Assembly: GCF_025460805.1 (NCBI RefSeq)
Contig: NZ_JAMXFJ010000012.1
Span: forward strand, 62,001-126,000
From: Microvirga sesbaniae
GTDB lineage: Bacteria; Pseudomonadota; Alphaproteobacteria; Rhizobiales; Beijerinckiaceae
Direction: 5' to 3'
DNA length: 64,000 bases
The translations under genes were made by a program, and so were the position numbers. The notes under the pieces are model-generated. The model saw only the letters and a list, made by a program, of their open reading frames with translations, was not told where the DNA came from and searched no databases. Below are positions 46,720 to 55,534 of this stretch, one piece after another (position 1 is the first letter of the stretch; each line of letters starts with the position of its first letter).

Positions 46720-46759
46720 GGGCGTCCGGCCGGTCTCGTCCCGGCCATCCCGCGGCTCA

Positions 46760-46972
46760 CGGGCACCCTCCCCACGTCATGGCCCCCTCCGCCCTTCCTG
46801 CCACCCTCCACGTCATGGCCGGCCCTGTGCCGGCCATCCCGAAACGGAAAAGCGCCGCGCCCCTCGCATCGGGATCACCGGGACGAGCCCGGTGATGACG
46901 TGGAGGGGGTGGTAAGGATCGGCATCGTCGACCGCGAAAAACCGGGTCCACTTTTTTGCGCGATGCGCTAGA
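46760..46972. repeat. Paired-hairpin repeat plus dispersed palindrome
   Basis: A paired-hairpin copy at about 46808-46904 is followed by GCGAAAAACCGGGTCCAC and TTTTTTGCGCGATGCGCTAG (46934-46972), the second family. These occupy most of the gap before the dehydrogenase gene. Confidence 0.85.
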
Positions 46973-46999
46973 ACCGGCGAAGCATTCAGGGAGCACACG

Positions 47000-47866
47000 A
47001 TGGCGAAGGTCGCATTCCTCGGACTCGGCGTGATGGGGTATCCCATGGCGCGCCACCTCAAGGCGAAGGGCCACGAGGTGACGGTCTACAACCGCACGGC
47101 CGCGAAGGCCGAGCAATGGGTGTCCGAGAACGGCGGGCGCGCCGCCCGGACGCCCCGCGAGGCCGCCGAGGGACAGGAGATCGTGTTCGCCTGCGTGGGC
47201 AACGACGACGACCTGCGCCAGGTGACGCTCGGTCCCGACGGCGCCTTCCACGGCATGGGCCGGGGCACCATCTTCGTCGATCACACCACGGCCTCGGCGG
47301 AGGTCGCCCGCGAGCTCTACGCCGCCGCCCGGGAGAAGGGCTTCTCGTTCATCGACGCGCCTGTTTCGGGCGGCCAGGCCGGGGCGGAGAACGGCGTCCT
47401 CACGGTCATGTGCGGCGGCGACGCGGACGTCTACGGGAGGGCCGAGCCGGTCATCATGAGCTTTGCCCGCGCGTCCCGCCTCCTGGGCGAGGCCGGGGCC
47501 GGCCAGCTCACCAAGATGATCAACCAGATCTGCATCGCGGGCCTCGTGCAGGGCCTCGCCGAAGGCATCCATTTCGGCCAGAAGGCGGGCCTCGACATCG
47601 AGGCGGTGCTCGAGGTGATCTCCAAGGGCGCGGCCGGCTCCTGGCAGATGGAGAACCGCGGCAAGACCATGAACCAGGGCAAGTTCGATTTCGGCTTCGC
47701 GGTCGACTGGATGCGCAAGGACCTGTCGATCGTGCTGGGCGAAGCCCGCAAGAACGGCGCGAGCCTGCCCGTCACGGCGCTCGTCGACCAGTTCTACGCC
47801 GACGTCCAGAAGATGGGCGGGAAGCGCTGGGACACGTCGAGCCTGATCGCCCGGCTCGGCACGTAG
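47000..47866 (+). CDS. NAD(P)-dependent beta-hydroxyacid dehydrogenase
   Basis: A 288-residue cytoplasmic enzyme of the 3-hydroxyisobutyrate dehydrogenase family. The N-terminal Rossmann motif is FLGLGVMGYPMARHL; FIDAPVSGGQAGAENG is the substrate-binding signature, and the catalytic Lys is in GQLTKMINQ. The Arg in VYNRTAAKAE after the second strand suggests NADP(H) preference, as in GLYR1/Gox-type succinic semialdehyde or glyoxylate reductases. Substrate is not resolved. ATG 47000 has GGGAG 9 nt upstream. Confidence 0.93.
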   Translation: MAKVAFLGLGVMGYPMARHLKAKGHEVTVYNRTAAKAEQWVSENGGRAARTPREAAEGQEIVFACVGNDDDLRQVTLGPDGAFHGMGRGTIFVDHTTASAEVARELYAAAREKGFSFIDAPVSGGQAGAENGVLTVMCGGDADVYGRAEPVIMSFARASRLLGEAGAGQLTKMINQICIAGLVQGLAEGIHFGQKAGLDIEAVLEVISKGAAGSWQMENRGKTMNQGKFDFGFAVDWMRKDLSIVLGEARKNGASLPVTALVDQFYADVQKMGGKRWDTSSLIARLGT

Positions 47867-47924
47867 CGCATCGCGCGGACGAAACCGGGTCCGCCCCTCT
47901 CCGGGTCGTCACCGGCCCTGACCA

Positions 47925-48205
47925 CATTCTCCACGTCACCACCGGGCTTGTCCCGGTGATCCCGCTTGTTGGGAACGCCGCGCTCTTCCGATCGGGATGG
48001 CCGGGACGAGCCCGGCCATGACATGTGGAGGGTGTCATCACCGGCCCTTGCCACCTTCTCCACGTCATCACCGGCCTTGTGCCGGTGATCCCGCTTCCGA
48101 GAGGCGCCGCGCTCTTCCGTATCGGGATGGCCGGCACAAGGCCGGCCATGACGTGTTGAGGGTGGCAGGAAGGGTGGAGGATGCCATGACGTGAGAGGGT
48201 GGGAT
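47925..48205. repeat. Paired-hairpin repeats, two copies
   Basis: Copies at about 47932-48024 and 48059-48153, followed by linker units CGTGTTGAGGGTGGCAGG. They lie between the convergent dehydrogenase and small membrane-protein genes; no gene is seen. Confidence 0.85.
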
Positions 48206-48228
48206 GGGTGGAGACCGGACAGGGACCT

Positions 48229-48435
48229 TCACCGCCGGGTCATGGTCAGGTAGACCACGAAGGCCCCGATGGCGACCGCCAGGCCCATGATCACCATCTG
48301 GCGCGTCTCGCCGGTCAGGGCCGCGTCCCGGTACATCTGGTTGAGCCGCTCGGCCCGCTCGGGATCCCGCGACATGAACAGCCCGATCACGACGCTCAGG
48401 GTGGCGAGGCCGAGAATCCAATAGGTGGGGCGCAT
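48229..48435 (-). CDS. Small two-span membrane protein
   Basis: A 68-residue protein with two hydrophobic helices (about residues 5-22 and 46-64) separated by a charged, Arg-rich loop (SRDPERAERLNQMYRDA). Lies 13 bp downstream of the enoyl-CoA hydratase gene on the same strand, so it is probably cotranscribed. No domain is recognised. The regular composition, low-repeat sequence and operon placement support a real gene. Confidence 0.7.
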   Translation of the reverse strand: MRPTYWILGLATLSVVIGLFMSRDPERAERLNQMYRDAALTGETRQMVIMGLAVAIGAFVVYLTMTRR

Positions 48436-48448
48436 CGGGGCGGTCTCC

Positions 48449-49240
48449 TCATCGTCCCTCGAACCGGGGCGTCCGCTTCTCGCGGAAGGCCGCGACGCCC
48501 TCCATGAAATCCGCGCTCGATCCGGCCTCGCTCTGGAGCCGGGCTTCGAGCTCGAGCTGCGTCTCCAGGCTGTTGGCGAGGCTTTCCGCCACCGCCTGCT
48601 TGGTGAGCCGGTAGGCGAGCCCCGGCCCTTCGGCGAGGCGCGCCGCGAAGGCCGCCACGTCGACCGCGAAGGACGCGTCGTCGAACACCTTGTAGACCAG
48701 GCCCATCTGCTGCGCCTCCTCGGCCGGGACGGCCTCGGCGCTCAGCATCAGGGCGAGCGCCTGCTTGGGGCCGACGAGGCGCGGCAGGATCCAGGTGCCG
48801 CCCGCATCCGGGATCAGGCCGATCCGGGCGAAGGCCTCCTGGAGATAGGCCGAGCGGGCCGCCACGACGATGTCGCAGGCGAGCGCGATGTTCATGGAGG
48901 CCCCGACCGCCGGGCCGTTCAGGGCCGCGACGGTCGGCTTCGGGAAGCGCGAGAGCCGCAGCACCAGCGGGTTGTAGTCGCGGGCGAGCGCGGGACCGAG
49001 ATCGATCCGGCCCCGCTCGTCGCGCTTCAGGTCGACGGTCAGATCCTGGCCCGACGAGAACGCCCGCCCTTCCCCGGTCAGCACCACCACGCGCACCGCC
49101 TCGTCCCGCTCGCAACGGTCCAGCGCGTCGCGCAGCTCCGCGTGCATGGCGGCATTGAACGCGTTCATCCTCTCGGGCCGCGCGAGCGTGATGGTCGCGA
49201 CCGGTCCGTCGATGGCGCAGCGCAGGGTGGTCGGGCTCAT
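48449..49240 (-). CDS. Enoyl-CoA hydratase/isomerase family protein
   Basis: A 263-residue crotonase-fold enzyme. The oxyanion-hole segments are FSSGQDLTVDL and NGPAVGASMNIALACD; the second active-site region is FARIGLIPDAGGTWILPRLVG, where Asp in PDAGG stands in the place of a catalytic acid in PaaG-like isomerases. It is close to 2-(1,2-epoxy-1,2-dihydrophenyl)acetyl-CoA isomerase (PaaG), but no other paa genes are nearby, so fatty-acid or other acyl-CoA isomerisation is equally possible. AGGAG lies 8 nt before ATG 49240. Confidence 0.92.
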   Translation of the reverse strand: MSPTTLRCAIDGPVATITLARPERMNAFNAAMHAELRDALDRCERDEAVRVVVLTGEGRAFSSGQDLTVDLKRDERGRIDLGPALARDYNPLVLRLSRFPKPTVAALNGPAVGASMNIALACDIVVAARSAYLQEAFARIGLIPDAGGTWILPRLVGPKQALALMLSAEAVPAEEAQQMGLVYKVFDDASFAVDVAAFAARLAEGPGLAYRLTKQAVAESLANSLETQLELEARLQSEAGSSADFMEGVAAFREKRTPRFEGR

Positions 49241-49275
49241 GCTTCGGGCTCCTGATGCTGATCCTGGTCCTTGCT

Positions 49276-49336
49276 CTAGAGCATCGGATGGATCCCAAAA
49301 GTGGGGTCCACTTTTGGGTCCGATGCCCGCTCTAGA
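49276..49336. repeat. Dispersed palindromic repeat of the GAGCATCGGA family
   Basis: AGAGCATCGGATGGATCCCA (49278-49297), AAAGTGGGGTCCACTTTTGG and GTCCGATGCCCGCTCTAGA form an almost perfect palindrome. It reaches into the last codons of the uracil-DNA glycosylase homologue. Confidence 0.85.
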
Positions 49337-49955
49337 ACATAGAACGGATCTCGGAGCGGAGCACCGGCAAAAGCTCGGCTTCGAACCAGGCATTGGTCTT
49401 AAGCCAGCCGTTGTTGCGCCAGGACGGGTGCGGCAGCGGCAGGATCCGCGGCTTCTGCGGCTGGCCGAGGATCCCGCGCCAGCGCCGGACGGTCTCGGTC
49501 AGCCCGTCCCTGGACGCCTCGCCCAGATGCCAGGCCTGCGCGTACTGGCCGATGAGCAGGACCAGGTCGAGATCGGGGAGCGCCTCGAAGAGCGGCCGGC
49601 GCCAGGCCTCGGCGCATTCCCGGCGCGGGCCCAGGTCCCCGCCCTTGGCATCCTGCCCCGGGAAGCACGAGCCCATGGGCACGATGGCGACCTTGGAGGC
49701 GTCGTAGAAGGTCGCCCGGTCGAGCCCGAGCCAGTCCCGCAGCCGCGTGCCCGAGCGGTCGTCGAACGGGATGCCGCTCGCATGGGCCCGGGTGCCGGGC
49801 GCCTGGCTGGCGATGCACAGGCGCGCCGTCGCGCTGCCCTGGATGATCGGCCGCGGCTCGTGCGGCAGGGCCGCCCCGTAGCGCGGCGCCTCGCGGCAGA
49901 TCCGGCAGTCCTTCAATCGGGCGGCGAGTTCGTCGAAATTCGGCCGGGGATGCAT
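49332..49955 (-). CDS. Uracil-DNA glycosylase superfamily protein
   Basis: A 207-residue member of the uracil-DNA glycosylase fold (COG1573-like). CRICREAPRYG near the N-terminus holds a CxxC that in relatives binds an Fe-S cluster. CIASQAPGTRAHASGIPFDD is motif A, and LPHPSWRNNGW is the C-terminal motif B with the conserved His. The motif A Gly-Glu of family 4/5 enzymes is replaced (ASQAPG), so activity on uracil is uncertain. The last residues (RSMF) fall at the edge of a dispersed repeat. Cotranscription with neighbours is not evident. Confidence 0.87.
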   Translation of the reverse strand: MHPRPNFDELAARLKDCRICREAPRYGAALPHEPRPIIQGSATARLCIASQAPGTRAHASGIPFDDRSGTRLRDWLGLDRATFYDASKVAIVPMGSCFPGQDAKGGDLGPRRECAEAWRRPLFEALPDLDLVLLIGQYAQAWHLGEASRDGLTETVRRWRGILGQPQKPRILPLPHPSWRNNGWLKTNAWFEAELLPVLRSEIRSMF

Positions 49956-50058
49956 CGCGATAAGATGGGGTCCGCGGCCCGAATCGGTGAGATCGCAGGT
50001 GTCGGGCGAAACGTCTCAGCCGGGCCCTGCCGGCCCATCGGGTTGGGTCGCGCCCGGC

Positions 50059-50562
50059 CTATCTGTGCTGCCGGCGCCAGTCCTGCGGCCGCTCGAAATC
50101 GCCCTCCCACAGCCCGGCGGAGCGGCTGCGGGCGCGGGTTTCCTCGGGCTCGTAATCACGCCCGTAGGAGACCGCCCAGCCGTCCTCCACCAGGCGGGCG
50201 CCGATGTCGCGGCCGTTCACCGTGCAGCGGGCGAGGATGCGCTGGTAGCGGTCCCGGCCGGTGGCGCGGCAGCGCACGACCTGTCCCGACACGAGATCGA
50301 TCAGCACCCGGCGGGAGGTCTCGCCGCAGGCATAGGAGCGGCCCGCCCGGGAGCAGCGCTGCTCCATCTCGGGGGCGTCGATGCCCTTGAGGCGGATGCG
50401 CGCCTCGCCGATGCGGATCGTGTCCCCGTCCGTCACCTGGGCCCGGCCCTCGAGAGCGCGCGCGCCCGGCTTCAGGGCGAGCCCGGCCGCGCCGGCCAGC
50501 GCCAGCGCGACGAGCACGGAGGCGATTCCGCCCGATCGCGGGCGATGGCCGAACCGTCTCAC
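50059..50562 (-). CDS. Thermonuclease-family (SNase-like) protein
   Basis: A 167-residue secreted or membrane-anchored nuclease homologue. An N-terminal hydrophobic segment (ASVLVALALAGAAGLAL) is followed by an SNase fold: TDGDTIRIGEARIRLKGIDA carries the calcium-site Asp and the first Arg, DAPEMEQRC and RDRYQRILARC carry further active-site positions, and LVEDGWAVSYG closes the barrel. The start is GTG 50562, overlapping the cobT stop codon (GTGA), so translation is coupled although functions differ. Confidence 0.88.
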   Translation of the reverse strand: MRRFGHRPRSGGIASVLVALALAGAAGLALKPGARALEGRAQVTDGDTIRIGEARIRLKGIDAPEMEQRCSRAGRSYACGETSRRVLIDLVSGQVVRCRATGRDRYQRILARCTVNGRDIGARLVEDGWAVSYGRDYEPEETRARSRSAGLWEGDFERPQDWRRQHR

Positions 50563-51584
50563 GACAGGCGCTCGGAGACTCCCGCCTGGCCGAAGGTGGC
50601 CATGTCCCGATGCACGGCGGCCGCGGCCTTCACGAGGCCCGCGGCGAGCGCCGCGCCCGATCCCTCCCCGAGACGCATGCCGAGGGCCAGAAGCGGGACC
50701 TTCCCGAGGCGGGCGAGCACGTCCTGGTGGGCGCCCTCGGCGCTGAGATGGCCGGCGATGCAATGGTCGAGGGTCGAGGGATGGATCGCGTGGAGGATCG
50801 CGGCCGCCGCGGTCGCCACGTAGCCGTCGAGCACCACCGGGATGCGCTGCAGGCGCGCCGCGAGGATCGCCCCCGCCATGGCGGCGATCTCCCGCCCGCC
50901 GAGGCGGCGCAGCACCTCGAGCGGGTCCTTGAGGTGGCCGCCGTGATGGGCGATGGCCGCCTCGACGGCCGCGACCTTGCGCCGGAAGCCCTCGTCGTCC
51001 ACGCCCGTGCCGCGCCCGACCCAGTGCTCGGCCGGCCCGCCGTAGAGGGCCGTGTAGAGGGCGGCCGCCACGGTGGTGTTGCCGATGCCCATCTCGCCGA
51101 TGGCGAGCAGGTCGGTGCCGCCCGCGATGGCCTCCATGCCGAACGCCATGGTGGCCACGCAGGCCTTCTCGTCCATGGCGTCGGCCTCGGTGATGTCGCC
51201 CGTCGGCATGTCGATGGCGAGGTCGAAGACCTTGAAGCCGAGGCCGTAGGCCGCGCAGATCTGGTTGATCGCCGCGCCGCCCGCCGCGAAGTTCTCCAGC
51301 ATCTGGCGGTTCACCTCGGACGGAAACGCCGACACGCCCTTGGCCGTGACCCCGTGGCTTCCCGCGAACACGCAGACGAGCGGCCGGTCGACGCTCGGGG
51401 TGGGCTTGGCCTGCCAGGCGGCGAGCCACTCGGCGATGCGCTCCAGGCGGCCCAGGCTGCCGACCGGCTTGGTGAGCTGCCCGTCCCGCCGGCGCACGGC
51501 CTCGACGGCCGCTTCGTCCGGACCGGGCATGGTCGTGATCAGGCGGCGGATATCGTCGAAAGGTGAGGACACGGCATCAGACAT
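50559..51584 (-). CDS. cobT: Nicotinate-nucleotide--dimethylbenzimidazole phosphoribosyltransferase
   Basis: A 341-residue enzyme that makes alpha-ribazole 5'-phosphate, the lower-ligand precursor of cobalamin. Motifs include LGRLERIAEWLAAWQ, VFAGSHGVTAKGVSAFP, GEMGIGNTTVAAAL and the catalytic-Glu segment near MRLGEGSGAALA. ATG 51584 has GGAG 6 nt upstream. It is divergent from cobS with 77 bp between starts; no cobalamin riboswitch is visible in that gap. Confidence 0.96.
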   Translation of the reverse strand: MSDAVSSPFDDIRRLITTMPGPDEAAVEAVRRRDGQLTKPVGSLGRLERIAEWLAAWQAKPTPSVDRPLVCVFAGSHGVTAKGVSAFPSEVNRQMLENFAAGGAAINQICAAYGLGFKVFDLAIDMPTGDITEADAMDEKACVATMAFGMEAIAGGTDLLAIGEMGIGNTTVAAALYTALYGGPAEHWVGRGTGVDDEGFRRKVAAVEAAIAHHGGHLKDPLEVLRRLGGREIAAMAGAILAARLQRIPVVLDGYVATAAAAILHAIHPSTLDHCIAGHLSAEGAHQDVLARLGKVPLLALGMRLGEGSGAALAAGLVKAAAAVHRDMATFGQAGVSERLS

Positions 51585-51661
51585 GGAGGGCTCCGGCCCG
51601 GGGGGCATTGCAGAACGCGACGAGGCGTGACCTATAACGATCCAGGCCCGCGGGGTGAAGC

Positions 51662-52498
51662 ATGTCGGAGCGATTTGAACAGGGCGAAGCGCCGGATGGC
51701 GGCGGCTGGCGGGCGCTGAGCGTCGACCTTGCCCATTGCGTGCGCTTCTATTCCCGCCTTCCGGTCCCGGCCCTGCCCTGGGAGCGGGACGCCCATGGGC
51801 TCCCGAGCTTCCCGCGTCTCGTGCGGGCGATCCCGCTGGCGGGCCTCCTGATCGGCCTCCTTCCGGCGGCCCTGCTGGGCCTTTCCCTGATGGCCGGTCT
51901 CGGTCCCTGGCTCGCCGCGATGCTGTCGGTGGCCGCCATGGTGACGGCCACGGGAGCGCTGCACGAGGACGGGCTGGCGGACCTCGCCGACAGCTGCGGG
52001 GCCGCGACCCGCGAGAAGCGCCTGGAGATCATGCGGGACAGCCGGATCGGCTCCTTCGGGGCCTCGGCGCTGTTCCTCGCCCTGGCCCTGCGAATCGGCG
52101 CCCTCGCGGCCCTCGCCTCCCGGACCGACGGCGCCGCCGCCATGGCGGCGGTGCTCATCGGCGCCTCCCTGTCGCGCACCGCCGGTCTGATGCCGATCGT
52201 GTTTCTGGCCCCGGCCCGCCGGGACGGCCTGTCCCGGGCGGTCGGGCAGCCGGCCCGGGAGACGTTCTGGCGCGCGGCCGGGATCGCCGGCGCGATCGCC
52301 GTGGGCCTGGGGGCGCTCGCCGGCCTGCCGCCCGTCGGCATCGCCCTCATGCTGGTGCTCTCGGGGGCGTCGGGCCTCGCGCTCACCCGCTTCGCCTCGC
52401 GGCATCTGGGCGGACAGACGGGCGATGTGGCGGGCGCCGCCCAGCAGGCCGCGGAGATCGCTGCGCTGATCGGCCTCTTGACCGCCCTGCGGCCATGA
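51662..52498 (+). CDS. cobS: Adenosylcobinamide-GDP ribazoletransferase
   Basis: A 278-residue inner-membrane enzyme that joins adenosylcobinamide-GDP and alpha-ribazole (or its phosphate) to complete cobalamin. CVRFYSRLPVP at the N-terminus and GALHEDGLADLADSCGA with RDSRIGSFGA are family signatures. About six membrane segments. It works directly after CobT, its divergent neighbour. cobC/cobU-type steps are encoded elsewhere. Confidence 0.95.
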   Translation: MSERFEQGEAPDGGGWRALSVDLAHCVRFYSRLPVPALPWERDAHGLPSFPRLVRAIPLAGLLIGLLPAALLGLSLMAGLGPWLAAMLSVAAMVTATGALHEDGLADLADSCGAATREKRLEIMRDSRIGSFGASALFLALALRIGALAALASRTDGAAAMAAVLIGASLSRTAGLMPIVFLAPARRDGLSRAVGQPARETFWRAAGIAGAIAVGLGALAGLPPVGIALMLVLSGASGLALTRFASRHLGGQTGDVAGAAQQAAEIAALIGLLTALRP

Positions 52499-52513
52499 CG
52501 ACATGAAGATGTG

Positions 52514-52729
52514 ATGACCCGCGTTTCGAGCCCCTGCATCCGCGTCTGCCTGATCGATCCCGAAACGGGCCTGTGCGAGGGCTGCGGCCGCACGCGGGAC
52601 GAGATCGCGAGCTGGTACCGCATCCCCGAGGAGGAGCGCCGGACGATCATGGCGGCGCTGCCGGACCGGATGCGCGAGGCCTTCGCGGTCGAATCGCCCT
52701 TCGCGCCCCGGTCCGACAAGGCTTCCTGA
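52514..52729 (+). CDS. DUF1289 protein
   Basis: A 71-residue cytoplasmic protein. The family pattern SPCIRVCLIDPETGLCEGCGRT contains four Cys (quoted as SPCIRVCLIDP and LCEGCGRT) likely to bind zinc or an Fe-S cluster, then ASWYRIPEEERR. ATG 52514 or GTG 52511 starts it, 15 bp after cobS. Its stop overlaps the protease start (TGATG), so cobS, this gene and the protease probably form one transcript. Function unknown. Confidence 0.92.
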   Translation: MTRVSSPCIRVCLIDPETGLCEGCGRTRDEIASWYRIPEEERRTIMAALPDRMREAFAVESPFAPRSDKAS

Positions 52730-53436
52730 TGCCGGGCATTCGCGGGGCAGGCATTCTTCTTCTCCTGGCCGCCCTCCTGGTCGGATCCTTCGCCGACGAT
52801 CCGGTCGGCGAGTTGTCGGCCCTCGAAGCCGCCGGCCTGCTCGGCCTCGGCGGCCTGTCCCTCCTCCTGGCGGATTCCATCGTCGAGGGCTTCTCCCGCC
52901 ACTGGACCTACGGCGTGCAATCCGTGGCGGTCAGCGGCGGCATCCTGATCGCCCTGCTCGTCACCTATGCGTCCCGCGGCGAGTTGCAGACCGTGATCGA
53001 CCGCGCCATCGGGGACATCGCGGTCGGCCGCACCGTCGTCACGCCCGAGGGCGAGGTGGTCGCGGCGCGGCGCACCGACGGCAGCTTCGTGGTGCGGGGC
53101 GAGGTCAACGGCCACGAGACCCGCTTCGTCTTCGACACCGGCGCCAGCACGGTGGTCCTGCGCGCGGAGGACGCGGCCGCCACCGGCTTCCGCCTGGACC
53201 GCCTCGATTATTCCATCCCGGTCTCGACGGCCAACGGGGGCGCCCTCGCGGCCCCGGTGGTCATCGACCGGCTGACGGTGGGCTCGATCACGGAGCGCAA
53301 CGTCCGCGCGCTGATCGCCCGCGCGGGCGTGCTGCACGCCAACCTGCTCGGGATGACCTTCCTGGAACGCCTCGGCTCCTACGAGGTGCGCGGCAACAGG
53401 CTGATCCTGCGGGCGCAGGCGGACCGGCCGGACTGA
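52729..53436 (+). CDS. Membrane-anchored TIGR02281-family aspartic protease
   Basis: A 235-residue retropepsin-like protein. Hydrophobic segments lie at about residues 5-22, 35-48 and 65-83. The periplasmic domain has the catalytic FDTGASTVVL (Asp136), and a single active site implies a homodimer. Later LLGMTFLERLGSYEVRG is the usual family tail. Function is unknown; related Hyphomicrobiales proteins include PerP-type periodic proteases. The start ATG 52729 overlaps the preceding stop codon. Confidence 0.9.
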   Translation: MPGIRGAGILLLLAALLVGSFADDPVGELSALEAAGLLGLGGLSLLLADSIVEGFSRHWTYGVQSVAVSGGILIALLVTYASRGELQTVIDRAIGDIAVGRTVVTPEGEVVAARRTDGSFVVRGEVNGHETRFVFDTGASTVVLRAEDAAATGFRLDRLDYSIPVSTANGGALAAPVVIDRLTVGSITERNVRALIARAGVLHANLLGMTFLERLGSYEVRGNRLILRAQADRPD

Positions 53437-53554
53437 CCCCGGCGCGAGCGCATCGGACGGGACGAGGGGACCCGGGTCCGGGATCGATCCGATGCTCCCT
53501 TGTGGGGAGCGCATCGTCGCGTTCGGTCCGCTTTCATCCGCACAATGCCCTCGG

Positions 53555-54125
53555 CGGTCTTCCGGTCGGGATCACCGGGACGAGCCCGGTGATGACGGGG
53601 TGGGAGACCATCGCCGTGGCGTGACCTTCCACGTCACGGCAACCTCCGCCCTTCCCGCCACCCTCACCACGTCATGGCCGGCCCTGTGCCGGCCATCCCG
53701 ATAAGGTGAGGCGCGGCGCTCCTCGTCATCGAGATCACCGGGACGAGCTCGGTGATGACGTGGGAGGATGGTGAGAGCGGGTGGTGATGCGGCGGGCGAC
53801 CATGGCAGTGGCGCCACGCCTCCCACGATCCCTCCCCACGTCATGGCCGGGCTTGTCCCGGCCATCCCGATCCTTTGAAGCGCCGCGCTTCGCCGTATCG
53901 AGATCACCGGGACAAGCCCGGTGATGACGTGGTGTGTGTGGCCCGGCACTGAAACCCTCCCCACGTCACGGCCACTCTCCGCCCTTCTTGCCACCCTCCC
54001 AACGTCATGGCCGGGCCTGTCCCGGCCATCCCGATCGGAAGGGCGCCGCGCCTCAAACAATCGGGATCACCGGCACAAGGCCGGTGATGACGTGGCGGGT
54101 GGGACGAGCCCGGTGGTGACGGGCC
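53555..54125. repeat. Paired-hairpin repeats, three copies and pieces
   Basis: A half element (about 53566-53598), then copies at about 53668-53764, 53835-53931 and 54001-54093. Divergent linkers (53599-53665, 53770-53830) separate them. A degenerate GCATCGGACGGGACGAGGGG palindrome lies just before at 53450-53495. No gene is seen in 53437-54223. Confidence 0.85.
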
Positions 54126-54223
54126 GGGGAGAGACGGCCATCCCGATGGTCCGATGCTCCCCTCCTGGCGGGCGCAACGTGCGAAAAACCGGGGCCGCCC
54201 GATGCGCGAGCCCCGCCCCGGGG

Positions 54224-55018
54224 CTATCGCGCCCCGCGCCATGTCAGCATCGACTCGTTGAAGAGCAGCGCCCGCGGGTCCGCCCGCATGCGGGGCTCGG
54301 AGCAGGCCTGAGGGCCGACCCGCCCCTGGAGGCCCGGGTAGCGCCGGGTCAGTTCCTCCAGGCTCACGTTGTCCGCGATGCGGGGATGCGCGACGCAGAC
54401 CGCGCCGTCCGGCCCCCAGGCGGCCTCGAACGCCATCCCCGGGGCGTGATCGGGATGCTGGATCCCGAAGCGGTCATAGACGTTGACGGCCGTTCCGTTC
54501 CGGGTGCTCGGCCGGTCGTCGCCGCCGTAATCGGCGCGCAGCATATGCGTGCAGGCGCGGTGCAGATCGCGCATGGGGATGGCCGGGTCGGCCTGCCAGG
54601 GAAAGTACCCGAACAGGATGCACTTGCCCTCGGCGCCGCTGGTGCAGGTGAGGGCAAAGCCGCCGGCGCCGTCCGGATACGCGAAGGCGACGCGCTCGCC
54701 GTCCGGGTCGGGCTCGCACAGGTCCTTGTCCGCGCCCGTCTCGCGATCCCTGACGGACATCCGGAAGAACGTCGCCCGGACGCCCCTCACCTGCCCCTCG
54801 TGAACGACGCCGTCGATGCGGATCTCGGTGTCGCGGTCCGCCGTGCCGAGCACCAGCGTGGCGCCCGAAAGCGACTGGCCCCTGAAGACGCGCCCGTCGT
54901 CGAGGCTGAGAACCAGGTCGAGCCCATCGGCCTGGAAATGCCCCTCCAGCGCGGCCGCGGGCTGGACCGGCAGCGCGGAGAGCACGAGGAACAAGACGCA
55001 CAGGAACGTGAGACGCAT
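54224..55018 (-). CDS. Secreted ADYC-domain-like protein
   Basis: A 264-residue exported protein. Signal peptide 1-23 (PAAALEG). Residues about 95-235 resemble the ADYC domain: LTCTSGAEGKCILFGYFPW, HRACTHMLRADYGGDDRPST and GTAVNVYDRFGIQ. The Cys after ADY, from which the domain is named, is Gly here. Several other Cys (DLCEPD, VCVAHP, QACSEP) could form disulfides. The domain is of unknown function and common in secreted proteins. ATG 55018 starts the signal sequence. Confidence 0.75.
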   Translation of the reverse strand: MRLTFLCVLFLVLSALPVQPAAALEGHFQADGLDLVLSLDDGRVFRGQSLSGATLVLGTADRDTEIRIDGVVHEGQVRGVRATFFRMSVRDRETGADKDLCEPDPDGERVAFAYPDGAGGFALTCTSGAEGKCILFGYFPWQADPAIPMRDLHRACTHMLRADYGGDDRPSTRNGTAVNVYDRFGIQHPDHAPGMAFEAAWGPDGAVCVAHPRIADNVSLEELTRRYPGLQGRVGPQACSEPRMRADPRALLFNESMLTWRGAR

Positions 55019-55071
55019 GGGACGATGCTCCCCCGCACCGGGCGAGGGGAGCCCTTACGGGCAGGTTCCGG

Positions 55072-55302
55072 TTACTTCACCACGACGCGCACGCCATCGG
55101 GCAGAACGACCGCCCTGGGAGCGGTCTCCCCGGATGGCGCGCGGTCCACGGACGGCGCCCGGTCGGCGCGACCCGTGAGGCTGGCGCCGTTCATGCCGTT
55201 CGGCGGCGGCCGGTCGGCGCGGCTGAAGAAGGCGCTGGCCTGCGTGGCATGGAGTGCCGACACGGCGAGGGTGAGGGCCAGGATGCTCGTGCGAACCGTC
55301 AT
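55072..55302 (-). CDS. Small secreted hypothetical protein
   Basis: A 76-residue exported protein. Signal peptide 1-24 (ATQASAF), then a Pro/Arg/Asp-rich mature part with repeated DRAPS units (DRAPSVDRAPSG) and a C-terminal VLPDGVRVVVK. AGGAGAG lies 6 nt before ATG 55302, which supports expression. No domain recognised. It is upstream of the ADYC-like gene on the same strand, with 53 bp between, so cotranscription is likely. Confidence 0.72.
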   Translation of the reverse strand: MTVRTSILALTLAVSALHATQASAFFSRADRPPPNGMNGASLTGRADRAPSVDRAPSGETAPRAVVLPDGVRVVVK

Positions 55303-55534
55303 TGCTTCTCTCCTGAAGAGATGTGCGACAATGCCCCTGATGAGGCACGGGGAGAGTTTAAGACGTGCCATGTTATAGTAAAGCAATTGCCGGTTGAATG
55401 CGCTCCGCGCCGTGCGGCGGCGCACGGGCGCGCGGCGGTTTTCGGTGCCGGCTCGCCTCGGAGACCATGCGCCGAAAACCTGTCCCGGTGCGGGACCCGC
55501 CTCGCTCTCGGCCATCCCGATCGTTTGAAGCGCC
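55303..55534. other. Gene-free region upstream of the small secreted protein
   Basis: Contains a TTAGTAAAG-like AT-rich patch at 55370-55390, probably the promoter for the minus-strand gene pair. Nothing else is recognised. Confidence 0.4.

Noticed and set aside
51585..51661. Possible cobalamin riboswitch between cobT and cobS
   Set aside because: The gap is only 77 bp and has no B12-box-like sequence; a cobalamin riboswitch needs about 200 nt.
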